From Acidimicrobiaceae bacterium (lineage in GTDB: Bacteria; Actinomycetota; Acidimicrobiia; Acidimicrobiales; UBA8592): 64,000 nt of DNA. The position numbers and the translations under genes are program-made. Numbering within the stretch: position 1 is the first letter of the stretch; the number at the start of each line of letters is the position of its first letter. The notes beneath the pieces were generated by a model. That model was given only the letters and a program-made list of their open reading frames with translations. It made no database searches and was not told where the DNA came from. Positions 63,931 through 64,000 of this stretch are shown piece after piece. The DNA lies in the NCBI GenBank assembly GCA_024641655.1, contig JAHECR010000015.1, positions 1 through 64,000 on the forward strand, in the 5' to 3' direction.

Positions 63931-64000
63931 CGACCTGGGTCGGTCTCCATGGCTCTGATGGTCGCCGCTGCCGGCGGGACCCGCCAGGGACGAAGTGCCC

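Overview
This window is high-GC DNA from a member of the Actinomycetota. The evidence is a full Pup-proteasome locus, an F420 biosynthesis gene (fbiC), several actinobacterial conserved families (DUF3151-, DUF2516- and DUF4193-like), and many genes whose start codon lies 6-7 bases after a TANNNT -10 box, the signature of leaderless transcription. The mixture resembles a deep-branching class such as Acidimicrobiia. That placement is an inference, because no rRNA or other phylogenetic marker is present. I see no phage, insertion sequence, CRISPR array, tRNA or rRNA; the window looks like ordinary chromosome.

Layout. (1) 1-6.2 kb: an Arg/Gly-rich protein, then a minus-strand cluster (acidic zinc-ribbon protein, lipid-droplet-like protein, acetyltransferase, Nudix), a LysM/transglycosylase exoprotein and a tandem ThyX-like protein. 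(2) 6.2-11.3 kb: a tightly overlapped operon of zinc-ribbon protein, small membrane protein, tatB, tatC, helY and a YegS-like remnant. (3) 11.5-13.3 kb: a catalytically dead GDPD-like protein and signal peptidase I. (4) 13.4-23.4 kb: pafC, pafB, pafA, prcA, prcB, pup, dop, arc and trmI, all on the minus strand and interrupted only by a divergent pair junction with a ferredoxin. The proximity of pafBC, tat and helY is the arrangement known from mycobacteria. (5) 23.4-26.5 kb: small membrane proteins, a LON-domain protein and a PBP4-type carboxypeptidase. (6) 26.7-36.7 kb: lipid and central carbon metabolism (desaturase, acyl-CoA ligase, transketolase-transaldolase, three acyl-CoA dehydrogenases of which two are tandem duplicates). 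(7) 36.7-42.4 kb: an HxlR regulator translationally coupled to fbiC, a Cys-rich unknown and a ClC channel. (8) 42.6-48.4 kb: RNase D, rhodanese, MobA, DUF3151, hydrolase, pyruvate kinase and a true GDPD. (9) 48.4-49.3 kb: a gene-free stretch carrying DnaA-box-like motifs and short repeats. (10) 49.3-64 kb: hydrolase, gltBD, an M18 aminopeptidase, trkA, 5-formyl-THF cyclo-ligase, a membrane pyrophosphatase and a cation exchanger.

How the genes work together. Pup (ending GGQ) must be deamidated by Dop, ligated by PafA, recognised by the ARC coiled coil and delivered to PrcAB. PafB and PafC are the WYL regulators next to the system. TatBC, signal peptidase, the LysM protein and the carboxypeptidase serve the envelope. 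Transketolase, transaldolase and pyruvate kinase form a central-carbon group. FbiC makes the F420 chromophore. GltBD assimilates nitrogen. TrkA, the K+-type pyrophosphatase and ClC handle ions.

The most unusual items are the DnaA-box region, the tandem ThyX-like fusion with an Arg-rich leader ORF, the palindromic promoter in front of hxlR-fbiC, the eroded potassium site of pyruvate kinase, and a 54-residue membrane protein ahead of tatB.
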